Part shown: piece by piece, positions 7,036 through 15,426 of the stretch
How the letters are laid out: every line of letters starts with the position of its first letter
Position numbering within the stretch: the stretch's first letter is position 1
NCBI GenBank assembly: GCA_021797265.1
Contig: JAJZZZ010000005.1
Span: 1 to 22,626, forward strand
Length of the DNA stretch: 22,626 nucleotides
Source: Thermoplasmata archaeon
Lineage (GTDB): Archaea > Thermoplasmatota > Thermoplasmata > Thermoplasmatales > Thermoplasmataceae
Direction: 5' to 3'
Notes under the pieces: model-generated
Seen by the model: only the letters and a program-made list of their open reading frames with translations
What the model was told of the DNA's origin: nothing
The model's database searches: none
Position numbers and translations under genes: made by a program

Positions 7036-7935
7036 ATGTTCTACTCAGTTCTCATACTGGTGCTTGCCACAACCCTGACGGCCCTTGTGGCAGGCAACAA
7101 CATGTCCGCTGCCGTGGGCACGCTCATAGGGTCGAGGATCCTCTCCAGGATTGGCGGCCTGATCATAGGCATGGCCGGATTCAGTGCCGGGCTTCTAATC
7201 CAGGGGCACAGCCTGAGCATGACGGCATTCAAGCTGATCCCCAGGGTGCACGAGATCATTGCCTTTTCGCTGAGTATAGCCCTTGTAATATTCCTGCTTG
7301 CGGCATTTCTCAGGGTTCCGCTCTCACTGACAATGGCCCTTGTTGGTATTTCCGTTGGGCTCTCCATTCGCTACGGATTTCCCGTTGATGTGCCCCTGGT
7401 CACGCTCATAATGATCACATGGGCTCTGGCGCCCATTATGTCCATAGCTTTCGCCTTCATGCTCAACCGTAAACTTGCATCTGCCCAGCCAAGGAATGTC
7501 TGGAACTTTGCCCTGTCCCTGAAGATCGCGCTCATAGTGGTGTCATTTCTCACAGCGTTTACGCTTGGGGCAAACACACTTGGATTTATAGAGCAGGTAG
7601 CCGGCATAGGCGGCATTAATGTCCTCTTCATGATAATCGGGATAGTCCTGGGATCACTGTTTCTCAGCAGAGGAATCATCAAGAGGGTTGGCCAGGAGAT
7701 GTACATGATGCGTTACACCAATGCTTTCGTATCTCTTGTGATCTCTTCAGCACTGGTGGAAGGGGCAACATTCCTTGGCTTACCCCTCAGCAACACCCAG
7801 ACACTGACTTCCAGCGTGTTTGGCAGCGGGCTTTCGTACAGGAACAAAGCAATGGCCTCCAAACCGTTCCTGATCACTGTGGCAACATGGGTTATATCAC
7901 CCCTTCTGGGGATGATCTTCGGGCTGATCATATGA
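7036..7935 (+). CDS. Inorganic phosphate transporter, Pit family
   Basis: Membrane protein of 299 residues with about eight to nine hydrophobic spans. Two inverted-repeat signatures of Pit transporters are visible: VAGNNMSAAVGTLIGSR at about 18-34, and GLPLSNTQTLTSSVFGSGLS at about 250-270. Family members import phosphate with H+ or Na+. At 299 residues it is on the short side, lacking the large cytoplasmic loop of many bacterial members. The gene begins one base after the DUF47 stop, supporting a joint role. It converges with the next gene, separated by 19 bases. Confidence 0.87.
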   Translation: MFYSVLILVLATTLTALVAGNNMSAAVGTLIGSRILSRIGGLIIGMAGFSAGLLIQGHSLSMTAFKLIPRVHEIIAFSLSIALVIFLLAAFLRVPLSLTMALVGISVGLSIRYGFPVDVPLVTLIMITWALAPIMSIAFAFMLNRKLASAQPRNVWNFALSLKIALIVVSFLTAFTLGANTLGFIEQVAGIGGINVLFMIIGIVLGSLFLSRGIIKRVGQEMYMMRYTNAFVSLVISSALVEGATFLGLPLSNTQTLTSSVFGSGLSYRNKAMASKPFLITVATWVISPLLGMIFGLII

Positions 7936-7954
7936 TGTGCAAGGAATGGTTTAT

Positions 7955-8746
7955 CTATGCTTCAGGAACGAAATCGAAAATTGTCCGCCTGGAAATCTTC
8001 ACGGAATATTCCATGAAATTCCTTGCAAATTTCCTTCTGAATTCATCGCTGTCCTGGGAGTAATAAACAAAATTCCCCCTTTTCACCAGCGTCCTTGATT
8101 TCACGAGCCCCGTGATAACTGACTGCAGGTCCCTCCTTATGGCTTCACGGGAAAACCCGGAGGATCTTGAATATGCGAACTCCACCGATCCGGCAACAAG
8201 TCTCTGAATTTCCACGGGAGGCTTCAGGGCAAGATTTCTGGTGATCAGCAGAGCCTTCATGAAATCAGGCATTTCCGGATTGTACAGTGGTACGGGAATA
8301 AGGGGCAGGCGTTTCAAATTGTCCAGTATGGAAGCCATTCCGGACGAGCCTGAATCCTGGTATGCAATGCCAGAATAGCCATGCTGAATTATTATGGCCG
8401 GGAATTTCCCCTGGTATGTATTCCCGCCCGATGGTATCACTGCCACAGGTGCTGGGGTCTTTACACCCATTGACGCGAATTCATCGGTAACCTCAGAAAT
8501 TATTCGACCTGCCTTCACTGAAGTTTCGCGGTCGCCACTGAAAATAAGATAATCCGGGACCCATGTGTCCAGGGATTTGCGTCCAATTGCAGACATCCAT
8601 AAGCCATTCCTCTGGAAGAATGACAGGGGTACAAGTCCGGTGGATTTCCAGTTAATGCGGAAGGCTTCCACAATGAATGATATGCCAAGGAAAGATTCGG
8701 CCTGCGACCTGAGCGCCATGTTTCGCATCCTGATGCCTTCAGTCAT
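7955..8746 (-). CDS. Unknown protein with a possible C-terminal winged helix
   Basis: Protein of 263 residues that I do not recognise. The first 180 residues look alpha/beta (WVPDYLIFSGD; APVAVIPSGGNTYQ; FPAIIIQHGYSGIAYQD). Residues about 200-245 (SREAIRRDLQSVITGLVKSRTLVKRGNFVYYS) look like a winged helix-turn-helix with a wing of KRGNFVYYS. No signal peptide or membrane span. Its ATG overlaps the end of the upstream gene by 8 bases, so translation of the two is probably coupled. It is the last gene of a three-gene unit of unknown function (7955-10036). Confidence 0.65.
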   Translation of the reverse strand: MTEGIRMRNMALRSQAESFLGISFIVEAFRINWKSTGLVPLSFFQRNGLWMSAIGRKSLDTWVPDYLIFSGDRETSVKAGRIISEVTDEFASMGVKTPAPVAVIPSGGNTYQGKFPAIIIQHGYSGIAYQDSGSSGMASILDNLKRLPLIPVPLYNPEMPDFMKALLITRNLALKPPVEIQRLVAGSVEFAYSRSSGFSREAIRRDLQSVITGLVKSRTLVKRGNFVYYSQDSDEFRRKFARNFMEYSVKISRRTIFDFVPEA

Positions 8747-9578
8747 CTTTCCATCCTCCCGGCACGTCTATGACATGGAGAACATCTGTGAGGGTGAGCG
8801 ACGGATCGGGTAAAACAGCAATGCCTCCGCCATTTTCCATGACCTCACAAACTCCGGAGCCGGTGCTTACAACGATTCCATTGCCAGATTCCCGTGTTAC
8901 CGATAGTCTCTCCTGGTTCCCCGGCTGACCCCTGAATTTTGCCATGGCCACGGGCAAAGTTATTGGCTCCTGGAGGCAGAACTCCTCGTCGTTCCTCTTC
9001 TTTCCAAGGGATTCCATGATCATCTGGTACAGATCCCTCTGGACAGCGGCCTTTTCCATCAGGACAACAATAAGTTCCGGAGTGCCTGTGTGGGGGTTTG
9101 AGATACGAATCTCCATATCCCTCCTTATTCTTACCGAGGTTTCACCCCTGCTGAAGGAAATCTCAGAAAATTCAATTTCCCTGTCATCCTTGAGCAGGTT
9201 CCAGAATTTTCCAGCATGGCCCGGCTGGGATATATCCATCACAGTTCTTCCATGGTTCTCCGCCTTGAAGCCGGTCATCACATACCCCATACCTTCAAGC
9301 AACTCGGGGATTGAACGAAAGTTTTCCTGCAGGATAATGAACCTCTGGCCCATTGCTGCAGGAAGGCGGACATCCGGGTGCCTTGAAACTGAAATCCTGA
9401 AATTCTGGTCATAGGGAAGGACAAATATCCTGCCTGGAGTTATATCGGAAAGTGGCACGTCCTTCATGTTCGGTAGAAATACCATATTGAAGAAGAGCAC
9501 CCCTGATCTGGGGGCCCCTATATGCTGGGAAATTATTTCCAGGAACTCATCCTTTCTCAATGCTGTGATCAGCTCCAT
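8739..9578 (-). CDS. Unknown protein, second gene of a three-gene unit
   Basis: Protein of 279 residues with no recognisable family. It appears to be a soluble alpha/beta protein: SGVLFFNMVFLPN and RIFVLPYDQNF in the first 60 residues, a beta-rich middle (EIEFSEISFSRGETSVRIRRDMEIRIS at about 135-160 in parts), and a C-terminal segment GIVVSTGSGVCEVMENGGGIAVLP with many glycines. No metal or nucleotide motif is evident. Start is the ATG at 9578, 30 bases after the upstream gene. It overlaps the downstream gene by 8 bases, so a joint function is likely. Confidence 0.65.
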   Translation of the reverse strand: MELITALRKDEFLEIISQHIGAPRSGVLFFNMVFLPNMKDVPLSDITPGRIFVLPYDQNFRISVSRHPDVRLPAAMGQRFIILQENFRSIPELLEGMGYVMTGFKAENHGRTVMDISQPGHAGKFWNLLKDDREIEFSEISFSRGETSVRIRRDMEIRISNPHTGTPELIVVLMEKAAVQRDLYQMIMESLGKKRNDEEFCLQEPITLPVAMAKFRGQPGNQERLSVTRESGNGIVVSTGSGVCEVMENGGGIAVLPDPSLTLTDVLHVIDVPGGWKDD

Positions 9579-9607
9579 ACTGATATATGAGTTTATCTGT
9601 TCATCAT

Positions 9608-10036
9608 TCAGAGGTCCCCGTTTGCAAGGAAATCCCTTATATCGTCAGCCGTGTAAGGGCCCTCAACGGCGACCGGCAGGAGGACTGCCTCGTCATCCTC
9701 GCTGTCATGATCATCATCCTCCGAGACGTCCTCTATCTTGACCTCGAAAGTTTCTGTGGCCTGCTCATTTGGCTCTTTTTCATCGTCATCATCTTCCGCA
9801 TATGCGTATATCTCGTCGAACCAGATGATATAGCTGTAACCGCCGTAACTGAAAACCTTGTGCGTACCGGAATCCAGCGTCATCACGCTTGAGGGATTTT
9901 CGGTCAGGAGGCCGTATATGTACCCTACCAGAATGGCCTCCTGGAACGTTCCCTGCCCTCCGTATTCCTCATCACCCAGGGTATGGAACTCAGACATTAT
10001 TTCATAGAGCAATCTTGCGTCAAGTTTCAGTGTCAT
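9608..10036 (-). CDS. Very acidic small protein, first gene of a three-gene unit
   Basis: Protein of 142 residues, not recognised. The first 75 residues form a plausible folded domain (LDARLLYEIMSEFHTL; GTFQEAILVGYIYGLL; HKVFSYGGYSYIIWFDEIYAY). Residues about 79-115 are an Asp/Glu-rich stretch (AEDDDDEKEP; EDDDHDSEDDE), likely flexible, followed by a short conserved-looking tail PYTADDIRDFLANG. Acidic linkers like this often bind basic partners or mimic nucleic acid, but that is only a possibility. The ATG is preceded by a GGGGGAGA Shine-Dalgarno-like run at 10040-10047, so this mRNA is leadered. It diverges from nreA. Confidence 0.65.
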   Translation of the reverse strand: MTLKLDARLLYEIMSEFHTLGDEEYGGQGTFQEAILVGYIYGLLTENPSSVMTLDSGTHKVFSYGGYSYIIWFDEIYAYAEDDDDEKEPNEQATETFEVKIEDVSEDDDHDSEDDEAVLLPVAVEGPYTADDIRDFLANGDL

Positions 10037-10039
10037 TAT

Positions 10040-10047
10040 CTCCCCCG
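10040..10047 (-). promoter_or_regulatory. Strong ribosome binding site of the acidic-protein gene
   Basis: On the minus strand this reads GGGGGAGA, ending about three bases before the ATG at 10036. It stands out because most starts here seem leaderless. Confidence 0.45.
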
Positions 10048-10131
10048 TATTGCTATTATGGAATTTAACTTTACATGGCTGAAGTCCCGTAAAGTTTATG
10101 CCACGTGGTATCGACTGCGAAGAAATATACC

Positions 10132-10139
10132 TTAAATAT
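10132..10139 (+). promoter_or_regulatory. TATA box of nreA
   Basis: TTAAATAT centred about 24 bases before the ATG at 10159, favouring that start over the GTG at 10105. Confidence 0.45.
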
Positions 10140-10158
10140 CAGTTGCCAATCTGTTCAT

Positions 10159-11409
10159 ATGCAGGTCAAGGCCACCATGAAGATACCGGCATCCCTGTGC
10201 CTCAATTGCAGGGGAGCTAAGATGTTATGTGGCCTGACTTTCTGCCCAATTTCCGTAAAGTACATGGTGCAGCCCAGGGTGTCCGGAGTCCGTGGGAATT
10301 CCATTTCCGGGTCATCGCCGCCAAGTGTTTTTGTTGGAAGATACGGATATCCCCGCATCAAGATTTATCCATCAACCCCACCTGAGCACGGCGATACATC
10401 CGTCTACGAGAATACGCCATCCTGGCTTGGAATGCCCATGGAGGAGTTCCTTTCAATGAGGCTTTCTCTCATTAGGGGAGGCATGGACGTGAAGACCGAC
10501 GACGCTGCATCGCCGGATCGAGTATTCCAGGAAATCCAGCTCATGGCACTCTCCCAGAAATCCGTGGAAGTTGACATGGTGTTTGACAGGAATCTGGTGT
10601 CCTCAGATATTGTTCTTGATGAGCATCTTCCTCCAATGGGGCCGTCGGCTCCTGTCCGAAGGATAGAAGTTTCAGGAGCCACGCCGGGAAAGGATGTGGA
10701 GAAAGTCTACGGAGACACCGATCTGAAGGCAAACCAGGCCATGAAGTATCTTTACTCAAGCGGTGTTGATGTTTCCAGGATATCAAAGATACTCAGCGTG
10801 GGTGCGGTTGGCATAGGGAAGGCCAGGAAGGTTGTTCCCACCAGGTGGTCCATCACTGCGGTTGACAAGAATCTATCGGACGATCTGGTGGAGAAGGCCA
10901 AGGATCTTCCCCAGATCGATAAGTTTCTTGCCTTTGTGAGGCCGACGCCAGGCAATCTCTTCATGGCTGTCCTCACCCCTTCCAGCTGGATGTATGAGTG
11001 GGGCGAATCATGGTTTCCGGGCAGCACATGGAACCAGTGGGGAGAGGATGCCTACGTGGAGATAGATGATGAGGGGTACAATGGAAGGAAAGACTATCCT
11101 GGTATCGGGGGATGTTATTATTCAGCCAGGCTGGCTGTGGCGGAGAAGTTTACCGGCATGAGGAGGTCTGGAGGCGCCATAACCTGGCGTGAGATATATC
11201 CGGGCTTCAACCTCCCTGTTGGTGTATGGTACGTCAGGGAGAACATGAGGGAACTCTTCAGGTCACAGCCGGTGCAGTTCGACACCCTGGATGAGGCTCT
11301 CGCATACATCTCAAAATTCATGAAGGTGGATCCATCAAGATGGACGGGTAATTCAAAGGTCGTTCCCGCACTGAAATACAACAACCTTGACAGGTACTTC
11401 AGGATTTGA
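10159..11409 (+). CDS. nreA: NreA-like archaeal DNA repair protein
   Basis: Protein of 416 residues from the ATG at 10159 (434 from a GTG at 10105). It matches the archaeal Nre family (COG1602), which is linked to repair of DNA damage and contacts PCNA. Seen here: an N-terminal zinc-binding-like set C14, C17, C24, C29 (CLNCRGAKMLCGLTFC), then the family blocks SGSSPPSVFVGRYGYP and GPSAPVRRIEVSG, and late VGVWYVRENMRE. The extreme C-terminus NNLDRYF resembles a PCNA-interacting peptide, though the position of the usual Gln is Tyr. The stop is one base before a radical SAM gene, so the two form an operon. Function in repair is from the family, not proved here. Confidence 0.85.
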   Translation: MQVKATMKIPASLCLNCRGAKMLCGLTFCPISVKYMVQPRVSGVRGNSISGSSPPSVFVGRYGYPRIKIYPSTPPEHGDTSVYENTPSWLGMPMEEFLSMRLSLIRGGMDVKTDDAASPDRVFQEIQLMALSQKSVEVDMVFDRNLVSSDIVLDEHLPPMGPSAPVRRIEVSGATPGKDVEKVYGDTDLKANQAMKYLYSSGVDVSRISKILSVGAVGIGKARKVVPTRWSITAVDKNLSDDLVEKAKDLPQIDKFLAFVRPTPGNLFMAVLTPSSWMYEWGESWFPGSTWNQWGEDAYVEIDDEGYNGRKDYPGIGGCYYSARLAVAEKFTGMRRSGGAITWREIYPGFNLPVGVWYVRENMRELFRSQPVQFDTLDEALAYISKFMKVDPSRWTGNSKVVPALKYNNLDRYFRI

Positions 11410-11410
11410 C

Positions 11411-12250
11411 ATGAGGATTGTAGAATACAGAGCCAAGACTGCCATATCCAAATCAGGAATGGCTGAGCTTGATTATGCACTGAACCCTTATTCCGGATGC
11501 CTTCACGGCTGTAAATACTGTTATGCGGTTGACTTCACCCGTATAGCTGACGCTGCCAATAGCTGGGGAGAAGTTGTTTATGTCAAGACAAACCTCCTGG
11601 ATCTCCTGAAGACCGAGATAAAAGGCATGAGGCGGGGAATTGTGGGCATTTCCACCGTCACGGACCCGTACCAGTCGGTTGAGGCAAAGTACTGCCTCAG
11701 TGGCGCTTCCGCAAATCTTCTGCTGAGATCGGGATTCAGGGTAACGGTGCAGACCAAGTCTCCACTGGTCAGGAGAGATGCAGAGATATATGCAGCCCAC
11801 AGGAATACAAGCGATGTCGGAATTACCATAACAACACTTGATGACAGGAAAGCCAGGATAATTGAGCCCCATGCCCCGTCACCGCTATCCCGCGGGGAAG
11901 CACTGAGTTATCTTTCAGGATCCGGCGTGAAGACATGGATATTTCTTGGTCCAATAATACGTGGATTCAATGATGATCCTCATGAGATTGAGGTCATATT
12001 TTCACTGGCATCCCGTACCGGATCAAGGGTGATTTTCGATACCTACGTCCCATATCGGGGAGCCGAGCGCCTTATGAATCCCAGTGTACCCGGATTTATT
12101 GCTGACAGATCTTACCACATGGACAGAGTATGGCATGAGAATCTTGTGAAAGACATCGAATCTATGGCGGAAAAATATGGCGTCATGTGCAACAGCCAGC
12201 AAGAGGAATGGCTTGTGGAGAAAAAATCTGACTTCAACGCGCTGTTCTGA
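11411..12250 (+). CDS. SplB-like radical SAM protein
   Basis: Protein of 279 residues in the radical SAM superfamily, COG1533 (spore photoproduct lyase-related). It has the 4Fe-4S motif C30-x3-C34-x2-C37 (CLHGCKYCY), preceded by ALNPYSGC as usual for this family, and the later phrases ISTVTDPYQSVEA and TKSPLVRRD. The length fits. Some family members reverse thymine photoproducts; for most archaeal ones the substrate is unknown. Placement one base after nreA supports a role with DNA repair. The start is the ATG at 11411; an upstream in-frame TTG at 11387 lies inside nreA and is not credible. Converges with the phosphoesterase gene, 6 bases apart. Confidence 0.85.
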   Translation: MRIVEYRAKTAISKSGMAELDYALNPYSGCLHGCKYCYAVDFTRIADAANSWGEVVYVKTNLLDLLKTEIKGMRRGIVGISTVTDPYQSVEAKYCLSGASANLLLRSGFRVTVQTKSPLVRRDAEIYAAHRNTSDVGITITTLDDRKARIIEPHAPSPLSRGEALSYLSGSGVKTWIFLGPIIRGFNDDPHEIEVIFSLASRTGSRVIFDTYVPYRGAERLMNPSVPGFIADRSYHMDRVWHENLVKDIESMAEKYGVMCNSQQEEWLVEKKSDFNALF

Positions 12251-12256
12251 TGCCAT

Positions 12257-12946
12257 TCAGAAATAGAATTTTCTGAGCTGATCCAGGTATGGTGATCCCT
12301 CCGGTACGACCTCCCTGATCTGCCTCCAGGTCTCGTTGTTGTCGTACCTGAATCTTCTGTATGTGATATCACCGGTTTCCGTATCCCACATGGCATACAT
12401 GGGGCGCCAGTCTCCATCACGAGGCTGCCCGGCACTTCCGGGATTGATTATCCTGCCACGGTACAACATTGGAAAGTGCGTGTGCCCCACCATTATGAAA
12501 TCGTATGAGGAATACCGCTTGTCCTTCCAGATCATTTCTGCTTCGGTTGCAAAAAGATAGCCGAAGAGGTGGTTGTTTGGAGACGCATGGGTCATGAGGA
12601 TTTTCTTGCCATCTATCCGGGCCTCAATGGATTCCTTCAGTGCGCCAAGTTTCCCCAGGTCTTCCTTGGATAGATTGGGGAGAGTGACCTCTGTTCTGGA
12701 AAATTCACTGAGTTCGTGCATGTCAGGTGCGCATTTGCAGTCTTCACCTGTAACGGCTGCATAGTCGTGGTTCCCCATCACGCCATAATCCATGTTCTCC
12801 ATTATGAGATCCAGGGTTTCGGCAGGCTTTGGCCCGTAATCCACTGCATCTCCAAGGAAAATTGAACTGTCAAATTTTTCCCTCTTCAGGATTTCCTTCA
12901 TGGCCTCCAGATTGGAGTGGACATCGGAATATATGAGAACTTTCAT
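12257..12946 (-). CDS. Metallophosphoesterase, YfcE/MJ0936-like
   Basis: Calcineurin-like phosphoesterase of 229 residues. All metal-ligand motifs are present in order: D8-x-H10 (YSDVHSN), GD33AVD, G58-N59-H60-D61, H120 (MTHAS) and GH155TH157. A two-metal centre hydrolysing phosphodiesters or phosphomonoesters is expected; the natural substrate is unknown. A short cysteine pair (EDCKC, about 68-72) is unusual. The ATG at 12946 lies about 24 bases from a TATA box at 12961-12973, so the mRNA is probably leaderless. Single gene. Confidence 0.87.
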   Translation of the reverse strand: MKVLIYSDVHSNLEAMKEILKREKFDSSIFLGDAVDYGPKPAETLDLIMENMDYGVMGNHDYAAVTGEDCKCAPDMHELSEFSRTEVTLPNLSKEDLGKLGALKESIEARIDGKKILMTHASPNNHLFGYLFATEAEMIWKDKRYSSYDFIMVGHTHFPMLYRGRIINPGSAGQPRDGDWRPMYAMWDTETGDITYRRFRYDNNETWRQIREVVPEGSPYLDQLRKFYF

Positions 12947-12960
12947 GCCTTATCATGGTA

Positions 12961-12973
12961 TATTAGTATAATA
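12961..12973 (-). promoter_or_regulatory. TATA box of the metallophosphoesterase gene
   Basis: Minus strand TATTATACTAATA, centred about 24 bases before the ATG at 12946. Upstream lies an AT-rich stretch with half-sites AGAA and TTCT that could bind a regulator. Confidence 0.45.
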
Positions 12974-13169
12974 GAATGTTCTCTATATTCTCAATACTCC
13001 GAGATTGCAGGAATGAGGGCTTGGCACATGATTATCCCGATTCAAAGGAAACGTTGAATTTGTATGTCTTCAGACCCGGGGAATTGGCATGATTGAATTT
13101 CAGATAATAGGTGCACAACATTCCCTCACCATGGAAACTAAGATTACTACGGAAAGGCATGGTGATACC

Positions 13170-13949
13170 ATGAATCAGAAGAAACTCAGTGAACGAAAGG
13201 TACTCATAACCGCTGCAAGTTCAGGAATTGGGTTTGCCATTGCTTCCGTGCTCGCGGAAAAGGGAGCGGCGGTTTTCATGACTTCAGGAAGCAGCAGGAT
13301 AAAGGATTCCGCTGATGTGCTTGGAAAGAGGGGCTTCAAAGTACAGTCATCAATCTACAATATGGTCACGGATGATCCGGCTACCATCGTTGAGAAAGCC
13401 TCTGAATCCATGGGTGGTATTGATACGCTTGTTGTTAACTATGGCGATCCCACCCTTGCTCCTTTCATGGACCTCAGGGATGAAGACTGGGACCGGTACA
13501 TTTCCATGTTCATCAGGGCAACCATTGGCCTGGTCAGGGAAACCGCGAAGATCATTGAGGGTGACGGGCGGATAGTGTTCATAACCTCAATGACAACCAG
13601 GGAGGCCTATGAGGGTTTTGCAATCTCCGGTTCACTGCGGGCTGCGGTTGTGAATCTTGGCAAGATCCTCAGCCTGGAACTTGGCAGAAAGGGAATAACC
13701 GTGAATTCCATCTCACAGGGATACTTTCTAACGGAAAGGCTGAATGCAGTCTTGGAAAGGAATGCCCTGCTGAACAGGACTCCCCTTGAGGAAGAGAAGA
13801 GGAAGATAATCTCCAGCATACCGGTTGGGAGGATTGGAGAACCTGAAGAAATAGGTCATCTGGTGAGCTTCCTCTGCAGCCCCGAGGCATCATACATAAA
13901 CGGAGCAAATATCCCCATAGATGGTGGGCTCACAAGGTATCCTTACTGA
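13170..13949 (+). CDS. Atypical short-chain dehydrogenase fold protein without the catalytic Tyr/Lys
   Basis: Rossmann-fold protein of 259 residues from the ATG at 13170. The nucleotide-binding loop reads TAASSGIG instead of TGxxxGIG. The catalytic Ser region is VFITSMTT, but where the YxxxK motif should be the sequence is F-AISG (GFAISGSLRAAVVNLGK), so both Tyr and Lys are replaced. The later PG-like and C-terminal blocks (ITVNSISQGYFLTERL; IPVGRIGEPEEIG; YINGANIPIDGGLTR) are intact. This matches a known atypical SDR subgroup related to beta-ketoacyl reductases that lacks the full tetrad. Activity is therefore uncertain. The frame is open back to ATGs at 13131 and 13089; the family N-terminus favours 13170. 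Confidence 0.8.
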   Translation: MNQKKLSERKVLITAASSGIGFAIASVLAEKGAAVFMTSGSSRIKDSADVLGKRGFKVQSSIYNMVTDDPATIVEKASESMGGIDTLVVNYGDPTLAPFMDLRDEDWDRYISMFIRATIGLVRETAKIIEGDGRIVFITSMTTREAYEGFAISGSLRAAVVNLGKILSLELGRKGITVNSISQGYFLTERLNAVLERNALLNRTPLEEEKRKIISSIPVGRIGEPEEIGHLVSFLCSPEASYINGANIPIDGGLTRYPY

Positions 13950-14010
13950 AAATTGAATTGGCCTGACAATGCCAACCCTTAAGAACTCATGGGAGAATAT
14001 GGACTGAGAA

Positions 14011-15426
14011 ATGGCCCAGAATGAGAGATCCACAATTTTCAAGGGGACTTCGGCTTCCCTTGATGGACAGAAGGGATCGCTCATCCTCTCTGCGGGAGGT
14101 GTTTCCTTCATCCCTGATGATGGCGGGAAAGGAATCCAGATACCCCTGGAGAAGATGTACGCGGCTTCCATTGAGGGTAGAATACTGAAGAAACTCTGCA
14201 TAGTTGACAATGCTGGCAAGAGGACACTGTTCTCTGTCCCGGACATGGATGAATGGAGAGGTGTCCTGGAGATGGCCATACGCATATATGATGCGCTCAA
14301 TGCAAAGACACAGCCGCCGGTTGCGGCAAAGAAGACCCCGTCATCCCAGCCGCCCCCAGCTCCATCGGTGACGCCTGTTCCGGCTTCAAATCCGGTTATA
14401 ACTCCGGCGGCGCCATCTCCGCAGCAATCAGGATCAACAAGAGGAAGCGGCATCACACAGACCGTGACAAGGATAATCCAGAAAGTCCCGCCTGTATACA
14501 ACGGACAGTGGCCTTCCGGCCAGGATTACGAACAGTCATTCCAGACGCTCAAACTCAACCTGAGTCCATCCATAGGCAAAACAGATACATGGGAAGCTGT
14601 CAGGAATCCAAAAAACCCGTCCTGGTATGTCCATGCTTCAGGCAACTACGGTTCCATCTACAGAATCTCAACGGGAGACGGGAAATTCTATGCCCTCAAA
14701 TGCTTCACCAAGAAATCACTGAGCATAAACCAGAGGTACAGCACCATAAGCTCATACCTGAACAGCCTGCCTAATGCGCCAGATTGTCTTACACATTTCG
14801 TATATTATCCGGAGGGCATCAAGACGCGGAAGGTTAACGGAGTATACTTCCCAATGCTCCGGATGGAATGGATAGAGGGGACAACTCTGAATCAGTTCAT
14901 ATCTGCACATATCAAGGAGCCACGTACCATAAAGGCCACTGGAAATCGCATTGTTGAGGCTGCAATGGCGCTTCAGTCAGCAGGGATAGCGCATGGTGAT
15001 CTTTCCGGTGACAATATAATAATTGATGGAAAGGGAAAGATAAAGTTCGTTGACTATGACGGGATGTTCATTCCTGCTTTCAAGGGAGAGAAGGCAACAG
15101 AGCTTGGCCATGCGGATTTCCAGCATCCCGGAAGGAAGGCTGAAACCTACAGTGAAAAGCTTGATACTTTCTCCGTGGTTGTAATACAGCTGGCCATGCA
15201 GGCACTCGCCATAAAGCCAGAGCTGTGGGAGAAATTCAACGCTGATGATCCGGACTGCCTGATCCTCAGGAAACCCGACTACCTGAAGCCATCAGAATCA
15301 GCAGTTTTCTCTGAACTGAAGAAAACCAGGAGCAGGAATATAAAGAAGATTATGGATATTCTTCTCCAGTACCTGTCAAAGGATCCTTTGTGGGATGGCT
15401 TTTCCCTTGACCAGATCGTCACATGA
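14011..15426 (+). CDS. Hanks-type Ser/Thr protein kinase with N-terminal adaptor-like domain (TerY-P triad type)
   Basis: Protein of 471 residues in three parts. Residues 1-98 are a compact beta-rich domain ending in a helix (MDEWRGVLEMAIRIYDAL), reminiscent of a PH/GRAM fold. Residues about 99-145 are a Pro/Ala/Ser-rich linker. Residues about 190-471 are a protein kinase: glycine loop GNYGSIY (211-217), ATP lysine K230 (YALKCF), catalytic loop H328-G-D330-x4-N335, and metal-binding DYDG at 348-351 in place of DFG. The GHADFQHPGR segment (366-375) resembles kinases of vWA/PP2C/kinase triads. No transmembrane span. It is tail-to-tail with the PP2C gene, overlapping 8 bases, next to a vWA gene; the three probably act together. 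Confidence 0.82.
   Translation: MAQNERSTIFKGTSASLDGQKGSLILSAGGVSFIPDDGGKGIQIPLEKMYAASIEGRILKKLCIVDNAGKRTLFSVPDMDEWRGVLEMAIRIYDALNAKTQPPVAAKKTPSSQPPPAPSVTPVPASNPVITPAAPSPQQSGSTRGSGITQTVTRIIQKVPPVYNGQWPSGQDYEQSFQTLKLNLSPSIGKTDTWEAVRNPKNPSWYVHASGNYGSIYRISTGDGKFYALKCFTKKSLSINQRYSTISSYLNSLPNAPDCLTHFVYYPEGIKTRKVNGVYFPMLRMEWIEGTTLNQFISAHIKEPRTIKATGNRIVEAAMALQSAGIAHGDLSGDNIIIDGKGKIKFVDYDGMFIPAFKGEKATELGHADFQHPGRKAETYSEKLDTFSVVVIQLAMQALAIKPELWEKFNADDPDCLILRKPDYLKPSESAVFSELKKTRSRNIKKIMDILLQYLSKDPLWDGFSLDQIVT

Noticed and set aside
13890..14501. Minus-strand open frame of 203 codons opposite the start of the kinase gene
   Set aside because: Its Gly/Ala-rich part is the antisense of the kinase's proline-rich linker, and it has no promoter or family features.
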